This document shows, piece after piece, positions 15,164 to 22,830 of a stretch of 64,000 nucleotides of DNA; position 1 is the stretch's first letter, and each line of letters starts with the position of its first letter. The notes beneath the pieces were generated by a model. The model saw only the letters and a program-made list of their open reading frames with translations, had not been told where the DNA came from and ran no database searches. The stretch lies in contig CAMGBT010000003.1 of the NCBI GenBank assembly GCA_946011725.1, positions 1-64,000 on the forward strand, read 5' to 3'. A program made the position numbers and the translations under genes. This DNA is from an uncultured Bacteroidales bacterium (GTDB lineage Bacteria > Bacteroidota > Bacteroidia > Bacteroidales > Muribaculaceae).

Positions 15164-18100
15164 ATGAAAACACTACTGAAATTATTGCTGATAGCCGCGA
15201 TATTGTGCGGCTCGGCATGGGATGCTTCGGCCCTCAAGCGCGAGTTTCGCTCGGTGTGGATGGCCGGTATGGGCATTGACTGGCCTCACACCACCGGCAC
15301 CACGCCCGAAGCACAAGCTGCGGCCAAGAAAGAACTGACTGATTACCTTGATTCGTATCAACGCGAAAACTTCACCGGCGTGTGCATCCACGTGCGGCCG
15401 CTGGCCGACGCCTTCTACCGCTCCACCTTGGAGCCGTGGAGCGCTTCGGTGTCGGGCAAACGCGGCGTCGACCCGGGCTGGGACCCGCTGGGGTTCGCCG
15501 TGGAAGAATGTCACAAGCGCGGCTTGGAATGCTACGCGTGGGTAAACCCCTTCCGCATCACAGCCTCCGGCGCCACCTACACCGACAGCTTCTACAAGCA
15601 GTGGGAAGCCAACGGCTGGATTCTCACCTCCGGCGACTGGAAGATCTTCAACCCCGCGCTGGAAGGCGCTCGCCAACACAGTCTCGATGTCATCAAGGAA
15701 ATCTACACCAACTACGCCATCGACGGCCTGCTGTTCGACGACTACTTCTACCCCGGCTCGGGCATGGCGTCCGACTCCTCGGCCGGCGACTACCAACAGT
15801 GGAAAGACTCCGGCACCACCATGAGCATAGCCGACTGGCGTCGCAATAATGTAAACACCTTTGTAAAAGCCGTTTACGACCAAATCCAAGCTGACCGCCC
15901 CGATATGCGCTTCGGCATCGGTCCGGCCGGTGTGAGCGGCACATCGGCACCGGAGTACGGCCTCAGCGGCCCGGGTGTGGGCAGCGACTGGCCTTACAGC
16001 AAGATTTACTGCGACCCGTTGGCCTGGATGGCCGACGGCTCCATCGACTTCATCGCGCCGCAGATTTACTGGTCGCGCGACAACGCATCGGCGCCGTACA
16101 CCCCGCTGTGCCAGTGGTGGAGCATGGTGGCCAACCACTTCGGCATCCACAACTATGTGAGCATCGCCGCTTACAAGGTGACCACCGACGAATTCGGCGG
16201 CAACAACTCCGAAGGCTACTCGGAAATCGCCGAGCAGGTGAGCTTGTGCCGCGCCTACGCGGGCGAGAGCAACGCTCCCGGCCAAATCTATTACAGCGCT
16301 CGCTTCATCGATGGCCCGTCGTACCGCGGCATGGGCGATTACCTGTTGGAGCATCGCTACACCACCCCGGTGCTATCGCCGGCGGTGACGTGGAAAGATC
16401 ACCCCACCTACGCGGCCGTAGATGCCGCCCGCCTCACTGACGGCAAGCTCGTGTGGAGCGCACCGGAGGCCGAGGAGCAGGCTATCATCCGCTACTCCGT
16501 GTACGCTATTCCCCTGAGTGTGAACTATGACCAAGCCATGGCCGAGGACGGCGACGGCATCGACGGCCAATACCTCTTGGGCGTGACCTACGAGCCGAGC
16601 TACACGCTTCCGGCCGAGGTGCAGGGCCGCTTCTGGTACGCCGTGTGCGTGCTCGACGGCTACTCCATAGAGTACGCGCCCGCCTTGGTCAACTACAGCG
16701 GCGAGCAGTCGGGCAAGCCCGAGTTGCTCACACCCACCACCGACGGCACTGTGGCCGACTGGGACTTCACCATGACCTGGACCGAGGTGCCCGGCGCCAC
16801 TTACACCGCCCAAATCGCCCGCGACGTCAACTTCGCTTCCATCATCTTGGAGCAGAAGGACATCACCGCCACATCGGCCACCTTCGCTTTGGACAAGTTC
16901 AACAATAACACGCTGAGCTACTGCCGCGTAGTGGCTTCCGAGCCGTCAAAATTGGTCACCCCCTCCGAGGTGCGCTCGTTCTACTCGCCTACTCGCACCA
17001 CCCCCGCCCAGCCGGCGCTGCTCAACCACGTGGACGGCGAAATCGTCAGCGACAGCCACACCACATTCGCCTGGGAGGCGGTTCAAGATGCTGAAACTTA
17101 CATCGTGATGATTGCGCGCGAGGGCGACTTCTTCAACCCGGTGTTCAAGAAGTCGATCAAAGCCCCGACCACTGAAATCACTCTGCCCACTGCCTCGTTA
17201 GGCTACGGCTCGTTCGCTTGGCGCGTGTGGGCTTACGGCAGCCGCTTCAACTCCGTGGGATCCGACAACGGGCTGTTCTCCATCGTCGAACCGGCGACGG
17301 GCAGCTACGAACAGGGCTACACCATCGCCACCGACCCGGCTGAGTATGCCGCCGCTTCGGGTTGCAGCATCGAAAGCCTGTGGATGCGGTCCACCGCCTT
17401 GGGCAACATTGCATTCGACTCCGACGGCTCGCTCAACCGCAGCATGGCCGCCTCGCGCGACTTCGTGTTCATCGCAGGCCGCTCGGCCAACGCCGAGGAT
17501 GCCGACATCTACATCGACCAATACAGCCTGCGCACCGGCGAACACCTGCGCCGCATCGCCCTCAGCGACGAGGGCAAGGTGCCCTCGCTGCCGTGCAACA
17601 CGGTGCTGCTCGACGAGGCCGGACACCTGTGCATCGCCAACCAAACCACCAAATCCACATCCAATCATATCTTCCTGTATCAGGTGGAGTTAGGCACCGG
17701 CCAACTCTCCCTGTTGGCTGACTTGCGCGGCTCCAAAACCGTGGTGACTCGCATTGACCACATAGCACTGTACGGCGACGTAACCTCAAGCGAATACTAT
17801 GTGTTCGGCGCCGTGTCGGGCAAGGGCCACGTGGCTCGCTGGACCGTCACAGATGAAGAGGGCGTGGACCCCGTGTGCGAGGTGATCAAGGTCAGCGAGT
17901 TCGCCTCCGGCGCATCCACCTTCGGCACCGCACCCATCATCTATGCCCTCGACGAAGATTGGTACATCGTCGATGGCGGCAACACCGCACCGGCCATGTA
18001 CTCGTTCAGCGATAACAAGCTGTTGGCCAAGGCATTCGACCAGTCGCAACCGGTGGCCGTAAGCGAAAACGGCTTCTCCGTGGGCGACTTCGGCCAAGAA

Positions 18101-18538
18101 ACCATTGCCGCATATCCGTGCACCGCTCCGGCTGACGGCGCTCAGTTCGCCATAGCCAACATCAGCGAGGTGCCCACCCTGCTGTGGACCGTGCCCGCCG
18201 CCGGCTTAGGCACCACCAATTCCGGCACCAATGCCGCGCCCACCGCCCTGGTGGAAGCATCCGACGGCACCCTCATAGCGGTGGTCTACAGCCCTGGCAA
18301 CGGCCTGGCCGCCTACCGCATCACCGACGGCGCAGGCGTTGCGGACATCACCACCGACACCGTGAGCTATCGTCTTGACGGCCTGACACTTACCCTCAGC
18401 CAACCCGCCACCGTGGAGATCTACACCGCCGCCGGCCAACTGCTCACCCACACCACGCCCGCCCGCGCCACCCTCCCCTCCCCGGGCCGCTACAACGCCA
18501 TCATCAACGGCCGCGCCCACAAGCTGCTCGTCCGCTAA
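15164..18538 (+). CDS. Secreted GHL10 (DUF187) family glycoside hydrolase with C-terminal extension
   Basis: A 1124-residue exported protein. Signal peptide 1-23. Residues about 24-400 are a GHL10/DUF187 TIM barrel (REFRSVWMAGMGIDWP, CYAWVNPFR, GLLFDDYFYPGSG, DFIAPQIYW). Then two fibronectin-III-like modules (about 515-620 and 620-710), a region with regular beta-rich repeats (about 740-1060) that may be a propeller, and a short tail like the Por-secretion/T9SS C-terminal domain (VEIYTAAGQLL ... GRYNAIINGRAHKLLVR). The DUF187 family is thought to act on wall- or mucin-type glycans; no activity can be assigned. Single gene, followed by a REP copy. Confidence 0.82.
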   Translation: MKTLLKLLLIAAILCGSAWDASALKREFRSVWMAGMGIDWPHTTGTTPEAQAAAKKELTDYLDSYQRENFTGVCIHVRPLADAFYRSTLEPWSASVSGKRGVDPGWDPLGFAVEECHKRGLECYAWVNPFRITASGATYTDSFYKQWEANGWILTSGDWKIFNPALEGARQHSLDVIKEIYTNYAIDGLLFDDYFYPGSGMASDSSAGDYQQWKDSGTTMSIADWRRNNVNTFVKAVYDQIQADRPDMRFGIGPAGVSGTSAPEYGLSGPGVGSDWPYSKIYCDPLAWMADGSIDFIAPQIYWSRDNASAPYTPLCQWWSMVANHFGIHNYVSIAAYKVTTDEFGGNNSEGYSEIAEQVSLCRAYAGESNAPGQIYYSARFIDGPSYRGMGDYLLEHRYTTPVLSPAVTWKDHPTYAAVDAARLTDGKLVWSAPEAEEQAIIRYSVYAIPLSVNYDQAMAEDGDGIDGQYLLGVTYEPSYTLPAEVQGRFWYAVCVLDGYSIEYAPALVNYSGEQSGKPELLTPTTDGTVADWDFTMTWTEVPGATYTAQIARDVNFASIILEQKDITATSATFALDKFNNNTLSYCRVVASEPSKLVTPSEVRSFYSPTRTTPAQPALLNHVDGEIVSDSHTTFAWEAVQDAETYIVMIAREGDFFNPVFKKSIKAPTTEITLPTASLGYGSFAWRVWAYGSRFNSVGSDNGLFSIVEPATGSYEQGYTIATDPAEYAAASGCSIESLWMRSTALGNIAFDSDGSLNRSMAASRDFVFIAGRSANAEDADIYIDQYSLRTGEHLRRIALSDEGKVPSLPCNTVLLDEAGHLCIANQTTKSTSNHIFLYQVELGTGQLSLLADLRGSKTVVTRIDHIALYGDVTSSEYYVFGAVSGKGHVARWTVTDEEGVDPVCEVIKVSEFASGASTFGTAPIIYALDEDWYIVDGGNTAPAMYSFSDNKLLAKAFDQSQPVAVSENGFSVGDFGQETIAAYPCTAPADGAQFAIANISEVPTLLWTVPAAGLGTTNSGTNAAPTALVEASDGTLIAVVYSPGNGLAAYRITDGAGVADITTDTVSYRLDGLTLTLSQPATVEIYTAAGQLLTHTTPARATLPSPGRYNAIINGRAHKLLVR

Positions 18539-18558
18539 CGACCCGCCCCGCCCGCCTG

Positions 18559-18600
18559 CCCGAGCAAGAGCTCGGAGCAGGTGCAAAAAGGCTCCGCCCG
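18559..18600 (+). repeat. REP-like element, copy 2
   Basis: CCCGAGCAAGAGCTCGGAGC then AGGTGCAAAAAGGCTCCGCCCG. The rest of the 280-bp gap (18601-18790) is GC-rich low-complexity sequence with no gene seen. Confidence 0.85.
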
Positions 18601-18794
18601 CGCGCTACTCCGCCAAGGCTCGGCGCAGCGAAGCGCCCGCCGCAGTGCGGTTCAGTGGCGAGGCGGAAGCCGAGCGGCGCGGAAGCGCCCCGCCCCCGCG
18701 CCCGTCCTGCCGCTTGCTGGGCACCTGCCCTGCGCGCCCGCCGTGTCGCTGAAAAAATCTGCGGATTTGGGGTGAAAATTTGGCGAAGATTTTG

Positions 18795-18802
18795 TAACTT
18801 TG
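18795..18802 (+). promoter_or_regulatory. -7 box of ribD
   Basis: TAACTTTG; transcription should begin near 18809, only about 10 nt before the ATG at 18819. It rules out the TTG start at 18813 as the more natural choice. Confidence 0.55.
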
Positions 18803-18818
18803 CAGAAAATTTTTGCTA

Positions 18819-19826
18819 ATGGATGTAGATACGCGATATATGGCTCGGGCGCTGCAGTTGGCGGCGGCCGGAATGGGCAATGCCTCGCCCAACCCGATGG
18901 TTGGGACGGTGGTGGTGGCTGCGGATGGTACAATCATCGGCGAGGGCTATCACCGGCGCTGCGGCGGGCCGCATGCTGAGGTCAACGCCATCGCGTCGGT
19001 GCGCCGACGCGAGCTGTTGGCGCAATCCACAGTGTACGTTACCCTCGAACCGTGTTCGCACTATGGCAAGACGCCGCCCTGCGCCAAGTTGCTGATTGAG
19101 AGCAATGTACGGCGGGTGGTGGTGGGTGCAGCCGACCCCTTTCCGCAGGTATCGGGCCGCGGGGTGGCCATGCTGCGCGCCGCCGGCATTGAAGTGGTGG
19201 AAGGGGTGCTGGAGGATGAATGCCGCGCTTTGAACGCGCGGTTTATGACCGCTCACACCTTGCAGCGGCCGTGGGTCACCCTCAAATGGGCGCAGAGTGC
19301 CGACGGCTTCCTCGACGACGACCGTCCGGACGGCCATCCCTACCGCTTCTCCAACGCGCTCACCGCGTTGACCGCCCACCGTCTGCGAGCTCTCCACGAC
19401 GCCATCTTGGTGGGCAGCGGCACCATCTTGGCCGACCACCCGCGCTTGGACTGCCGTTGCTGGCCCGGACACAATCCTCAACCGGTGGTGCTCGACCGCA
19501 GCCGCCGCCTGTGCGCGGGCGACTTCTCCACCGCCGTGCCGCCCATGGTGCTGGGGTGCACCGACTTGGCCGACGACCTGCGCGAGCTCTACCGCCGCGG
19601 CATCACCTCGGTGCTGGTGGAAGGCGGCAGCCGCATCCTTGCCGAGTTTGTGGCGGCCGATTTGTGGGACGCGGCACGGGTGGAAACTGCTCCTGTGCGC
19701 TTTGCCAATCACGGCCGGGCCGCAGCCCCCACCCTACCCTGCGCTCCGGTGAAAACCGTCCGAATCGAAGGCAATCGCATCGACTTTTTCGCCCGAAATT
19801 ACCCCGAGTCCGTTAAAAACCTATAA
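18819..19826 (+). CDS. ribD: Bifunctional riboflavin biosynthesis deaminase/reductase RibD
   Basis: A 335-residue enzyme. N-terminal deaminase (1-145): zinc site HAEVNAI (H, E) and PCSHYGKTPPCAKLL (two Cys), converting diaminohydroxyphosphoribosylaminopyrimidine to the 5-amino uracil. C-terminal reductase (about 150-335): TLKWAQSADGF, VGSGTILADHPRLDCR and VEGGSRIL, reducing the ribosyl side chain with NADPH. Both halves look complete. Start chosen at ATG 18819 (MDVDTRYMARALQLA). No other rib genes are adjacent; it is a single gene with its own -7 box. Confidence 0.95.
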   Translation: MDVDTRYMARALQLAAAGMGNASPNPMVGTVVVAADGTIIGEGYHRRCGGPHAEVNAIASVRRRELLAQSTVYVTLEPCSHYGKTPPCAKLLIESNVRRVVVGAADPFPQVSGRGVAMLRAAGIEVVEGVLEDECRALNARFMTAHTLQRPWVTLKWAQSADGFLDDDRPDGHPYRFSNALTALTAHRLRALHDAILVGSGTILADHPRLDCRCWPGHNPQPVVLDRSRRLCAGDFSTAVPPMVLGCTDLADDLRELYRRGITSVLVEGGSRILAEFVAADLWDAARVETAPVRFANHGRAAAPTLPCAPVKTVRIEGNRIDFFARNYPESVKNL

Positions 19827-19886
19827 AATAATGACAAATTTCACTAAAACTTGGTCAAAGTTTGCTGTTATTTTCGCATTATGTTT

Positions 19887-19894
19887 TAACTTTG
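19887..19894 (+). promoter_or_regulatory. -7 box of the envelope cluster
   Basis: TAACTTTG, about 25 bp before the ATG at 19919; probably serves DUF6242, the PorG-like gene, uppS and bamA together. Confidence 0.55.
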
Positions 19895-19918
19895 TAGTCT
19901 GAAATATTATAGACACTC

Positions 19919-21373
19919 ATGATTAGACAACTTACTATATGTTTTGCAGTGGTTTTTGCCACGATTGTTTTTGCGGCTTGCAACGACGATGAGCCGACCA
20001 CCGACACCACCTCCTCCGTCACGTTCAACGCGGCGGTGAAGTCGTTCAACCTTGCCGAAGACGATTCGGTGATAGCCAATCTCGACTCCGTGTTCTTCGC
20101 CATCGACCAAAAGCGCTGCTTGATATATAACGCCGACTCGCTGCCCTACGGCACCAATGTCAACAAGTTGATACCGGTGATCACCACCATGTCGTCGGTG
20201 TCGCTGGCCGAGCTGACCGTGCAACGCGCCGGTCGCTCCGACACCGTGTACAACTACTTGGAGAACTCCACTGACACCATCGACTTCACCAACCCGGTGA
20301 AGTTGCGCTTGGTATCGTTGGACGGTACCATGGAGCGCAACTACACCATCCAAGTGAACGTGCGCCGGCAGAAGGCCGACACACTGATGTGGAGCCGCGC
20401 CGAGCGCACCGCGCTGCCCTCGCTGTTTGAGGTGCCCAACGAGCAGCACACCACATCCAACGCCGCCGCAGTGTACTGCCTCACCCGCTACCAGCAGCAA
20501 TACTGCCTGGCAGTGAGCAAGTTAGCTGAGAACGCCGACGGCGGATTGGGCCAATGGCAGTCGCAGTACGTCACCTTCGGCTTCACCCCCGACATCGACT
20601 CCTTCACCGCCACCTCCAATGCCCTCTATATCCTTGATAATCAGGGCAATCTATACACCTCCGCCGACGGCATCCAATGGCAGAATGCCGGCGAGAAGCT
20701 CCACTACATCTACGGCGCTTACGGCTCCGAGATCATCGCCTCGCGCCAAGAAGCCGACGGCTCGTGGAGCGTGGGTGCATTCCCCGGCGGGAGAGTAGCG
20801 CCGCTGCCGGCGGGCATGCCCTACGAACTGACCTCATCGTCAGTGGTTTACGGCTTTGAGATGACTCCTCGCCAACAGCTCATCGTGGCGGGCGGGCGGC
20901 TGCTCGACGGCTCGCTCAGCCAAGACGCTTGGGGCTACGACGGCAAGGCGTGGATTAAGATTTCGCGTCGCCAATTGCCGGTGGCGCTCCACAGCGCCAC
21001 CTTGGTGCCCTACTACACCGTGAGCGTGGCAAGCGACTGGACCACAACCCGCTTTGCCACAATGCTTTTGGTCGGCGGCCAACTGGCCGACGGCACCCTG
21101 TCGCGCACGGTGTACGTGTCGAACGACTTCGGCATCAATTGGAGCAAAGCCTCGGCCGAGATGCAACTGCCCGACTACGTGCCGGCGTTCTACGGCGCTC
21201 AGGCCGTGGTGGTGGAATCGACCTTGTACGCCAACTCCCGCGCCTCGCGCCCCATCGAGCAGTGGCAATGTCCCTATATCTACCTCTTCGGCGGCCTCAA
21301 CGCCAACGCTTCCACATATAATACAATGTGGCGCGGCGTAATCAACCGCTTGACCGACAAACCCATCCAATAA
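19919..21373 (+). CDS. DUF6242 family outer-membrane lipoprotein
   Basis: A 484-residue lipoprotein: signal peptide ending VFAAC with the lipobox Cys at residue 20, followed by acidic NDDEP, which suggests surface or outer-membrane retention in Bacteroidetes. Residues about 30-150 form a beta-sandwich-like domain (FFAIDQKRCLIYNADSLP); residues about 160-480 hold kelch-like blades (LIVAGGRLLDGSL, MLLVGGQLADGTLSRTVYVS, YLFGGLN). The family lies next to the PorG-like and uppS-bamA genes in many Bacteroidales as I recall it. Function unknown; the location suggests an envelope-assembly accessory. Confidence 0.75.
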   Translation: MIRQLTICFAVVFATIVFAACNDDEPTTDTTSSVTFNAAVKSFNLAEDDSVIANLDSVFFAIDQKRCLIYNADSLPYGTNVNKLIPVITTMSSVSLAELTVQRAGRSDTVYNYLENSTDTIDFTNPVKLRLVSLDGTMERNYTIQVNVRRQKADTLMWSRAERTALPSLFEVPNEQHTTSNAAAVYCLTRYQQQYCLAVSKLAENADGGLGQWQSQYVTFGFTPDIDSFTATSNALYILDNQGNLYTSADGIQWQNAGEKLHYIYGAYGSEIIASRQEADGSWSVGAFPGGRVAPLPAGMPYELTSSSVVYGFEMTPRQQLIVAGGRLLDGSLSQDAWGYDGKAWIKISRRQLPVALHSATLVPYYTVSVASDWTTTRFATMLLVGGQLADGTLSRTVYVSNDFGINWSKASAEMQLPDYVPAFYGAQAVVVESTLYANSRASRPIEQWQCPYIYLFGGLNANASTYNTMWRGVINRLTDKPIQ

Positions 21374-21382
21374 CCCGTGTCT

Positions 21383-22072
21383 ATGCGCCGATTCCTGCTG
21401 ATAATCACCCTCGCGGCCATGGCTGCGGCTCCCAAAGCCGCCGGCCAAAGCGCTACCGCCCCCTATAAGTTCGACTTCGGGGGCAGCGTGGGTTTGAGCG
21501 GCTACATCGGCGAAGCTAACGCCTCCAACCCCTTCTCCTCGGCCGGCTTCACCGCCGACTTGGCCGCCCGCTACATCTTCGACACCCGCTGGGCCGTGCG
21601 CGGCGCCCTCACCTACGCCTCGCTCAGCGGCTCCACCGAAGGCATGGCCAACGTGCTGCCCGGCAATGCCGTGTACTCATTCTCCTCGAACGTGTTCGAC
21701 CTGAGCGTCCGCGGCGAGGTCAACTTCTTCAGCTTCGGCATCGGCGAAACCTACAAGCGCCTGCGCCGCATCTCGCCCTACTTGGCTGTGGGCGTAGGCC
21801 TTAGCATGGCATCGTGCGACGGCAACTCCGCCTTCGCGCCTTCGCTGCCGATGGCCTTCGGCGTGCGCTACAAACTCAAAGAGCGCCTCAACGTCTATGC
21901 CGAATTTTCCATGACCAAGATATTCAGCGACAAGGTGGACGGCAACCAACTGCTCGACCTCAACGGCATCAAGACCAACTTTGTGAAGAACACCGACTGG
22001 GTGTCGCGCTTGGCCGTAGGCGTCACTTACGAGTTCGGCAAACGCTGTGAAACCTGTCATTACGTAGATTAA
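21383..22072 (+). CDS. PorG-like / DUF6089 outer-membrane beta-barrel protein
   Basis: About 229 residues. Signal peptide MRRFLLIITLAAMAAAPKAAGQ, then a small barrel with alternating strands (FDFGGSVGLSGYIGEAN, PYLAVGVGLSMAS, KLKERLNVYAEFSMTKIFSDK). DUF6089 proteins are related to PorG of the type IX secretion system, but are also present in species without it. The ORF track uses GTG at 21377; I prefer ATG 21383. It sits 9 bp after DUF6242 and 5 bp before uppS, within one envelope operon. Role is inferred only. Confidence 0.78.
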   Translation: MRRFLLIITLAAMAAAPKAAGQSATAPYKFDFGGSVGLSGYIGEANASNPFSSAGFTADLAARYIFDTRWAVRGALTYASLSGSTEGMANVLPGNAVYSFSSNVFDLSVRGEVNFFSFGIGETYKRLRRISPYLAVGVGLSMASCDGNSAFAPSLPMAFGVRYKLKERLNVYAEFSMTKIFSDKVDGNQLLDLNGIKTNFVKNTDWVSRLAVGVTYEFGKRCETCHYVD

Positions 22073-22077
22073 GCACC

Positions 22078-22830
22078 ATGAGCACCGCAGAATACAACAT
22101 CGACCCCACGCGCCTCCCCGCTCACATTGCCATCATTATGGACGGCAATGGTCGCTGGGCGCAACAGCGCGGCCTCGACCGCTCGGCCGGACACGTCGAA
22201 GGGGTGAACACCGTGCACCGTATCACCGAATTAGCCGCCCAAATGGGCATCAAATACCTCACCCTCTACACTTTCTCCACCGAGAACTGGAAGCGGCCGC
22301 AAGCTGAAGTGGACGCGCTAATGACCTTGGTGGTGGTGGCTATCGAGCGCGAAACGCCCATCATGCTGGCCAACAACGTGTCGCTCCATGTCATTGGCGA
22401 CATGGACCGCATTCCCGCTGAAGCGCGTCAACGCTTGGAGCAATGCATCGCCGACACCGCGCACTGCACCGGTCTGAACTTGGTGCTGGCGCTAAGCTAC
22501 TCCGCCCGCTGGGACATCACCAACGCCGCTCGCCAAATCGCCGACGAAGCCGCCCGCGGACAGCTCTTCCCCGGCGAAGTGGACTCCAACACCATCAAAT
22601 CGCACCTCTCCACCGCGTTTATGCCCGACCCCGACCTGCTCATCCGCACCGGCGGCGACAAACGCATCTCCAACTTCCTCCTCTGGGAAATCGCTTACTC
22701 CGAAATCATCATCTCACCCACATACTGGCCCGATTACTCTAACGACGAATTCGCCCGGGCCATCGCCGAATTTCAGCATCGTCAACGCCGATTCGGTCTT
22801 ACCGGCGAACAAGTCTCAACCTGCCAATGA
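22078..22830 (+). CDS. uppS: Isoprenyl (undecaprenyl diphosphate) synthase
   Basis: A 250-residue cis-prenyltransferase: IAIIMDGNGRWAQQRG with the catalytic Asp, GVNTVHRITELAAQMGIKYLTLYTFSTENWKRP, and RTGGDKRISNFLLWEIAYSEI, all conserved. It builds the C55 lipid carrier for peptidoglycan and O-antigen. The canonical motif reads GGExRISNF; here the residue after GG is Asp (GGDKRISNF), a conservative exchange. The stop codon overlaps the bamA ATG by 4 bp, indicating coupled translation. Confidence 0.96.
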   Translation: MSTAEYNIDPTRLPAHIAIIMDGNGRWAQQRGLDRSAGHVEGVNTVHRITELAAQMGIKYLTLYTFSTENWKRPQAEVDALMTLVVVAIERETPIMLANNVSLHVIGDMDRIPAEARQRLEQCIADTAHCTGLNLVLALSYSARWDITNAARQIADEAARGQLFPGEVDSNTIKSHLSTAFMPDPDLLIRTGGDKRISNFLLWEIAYSEIIISPTYWPDYSNDEFARAIAEFQHRQRRFGLTGEQVSTCQ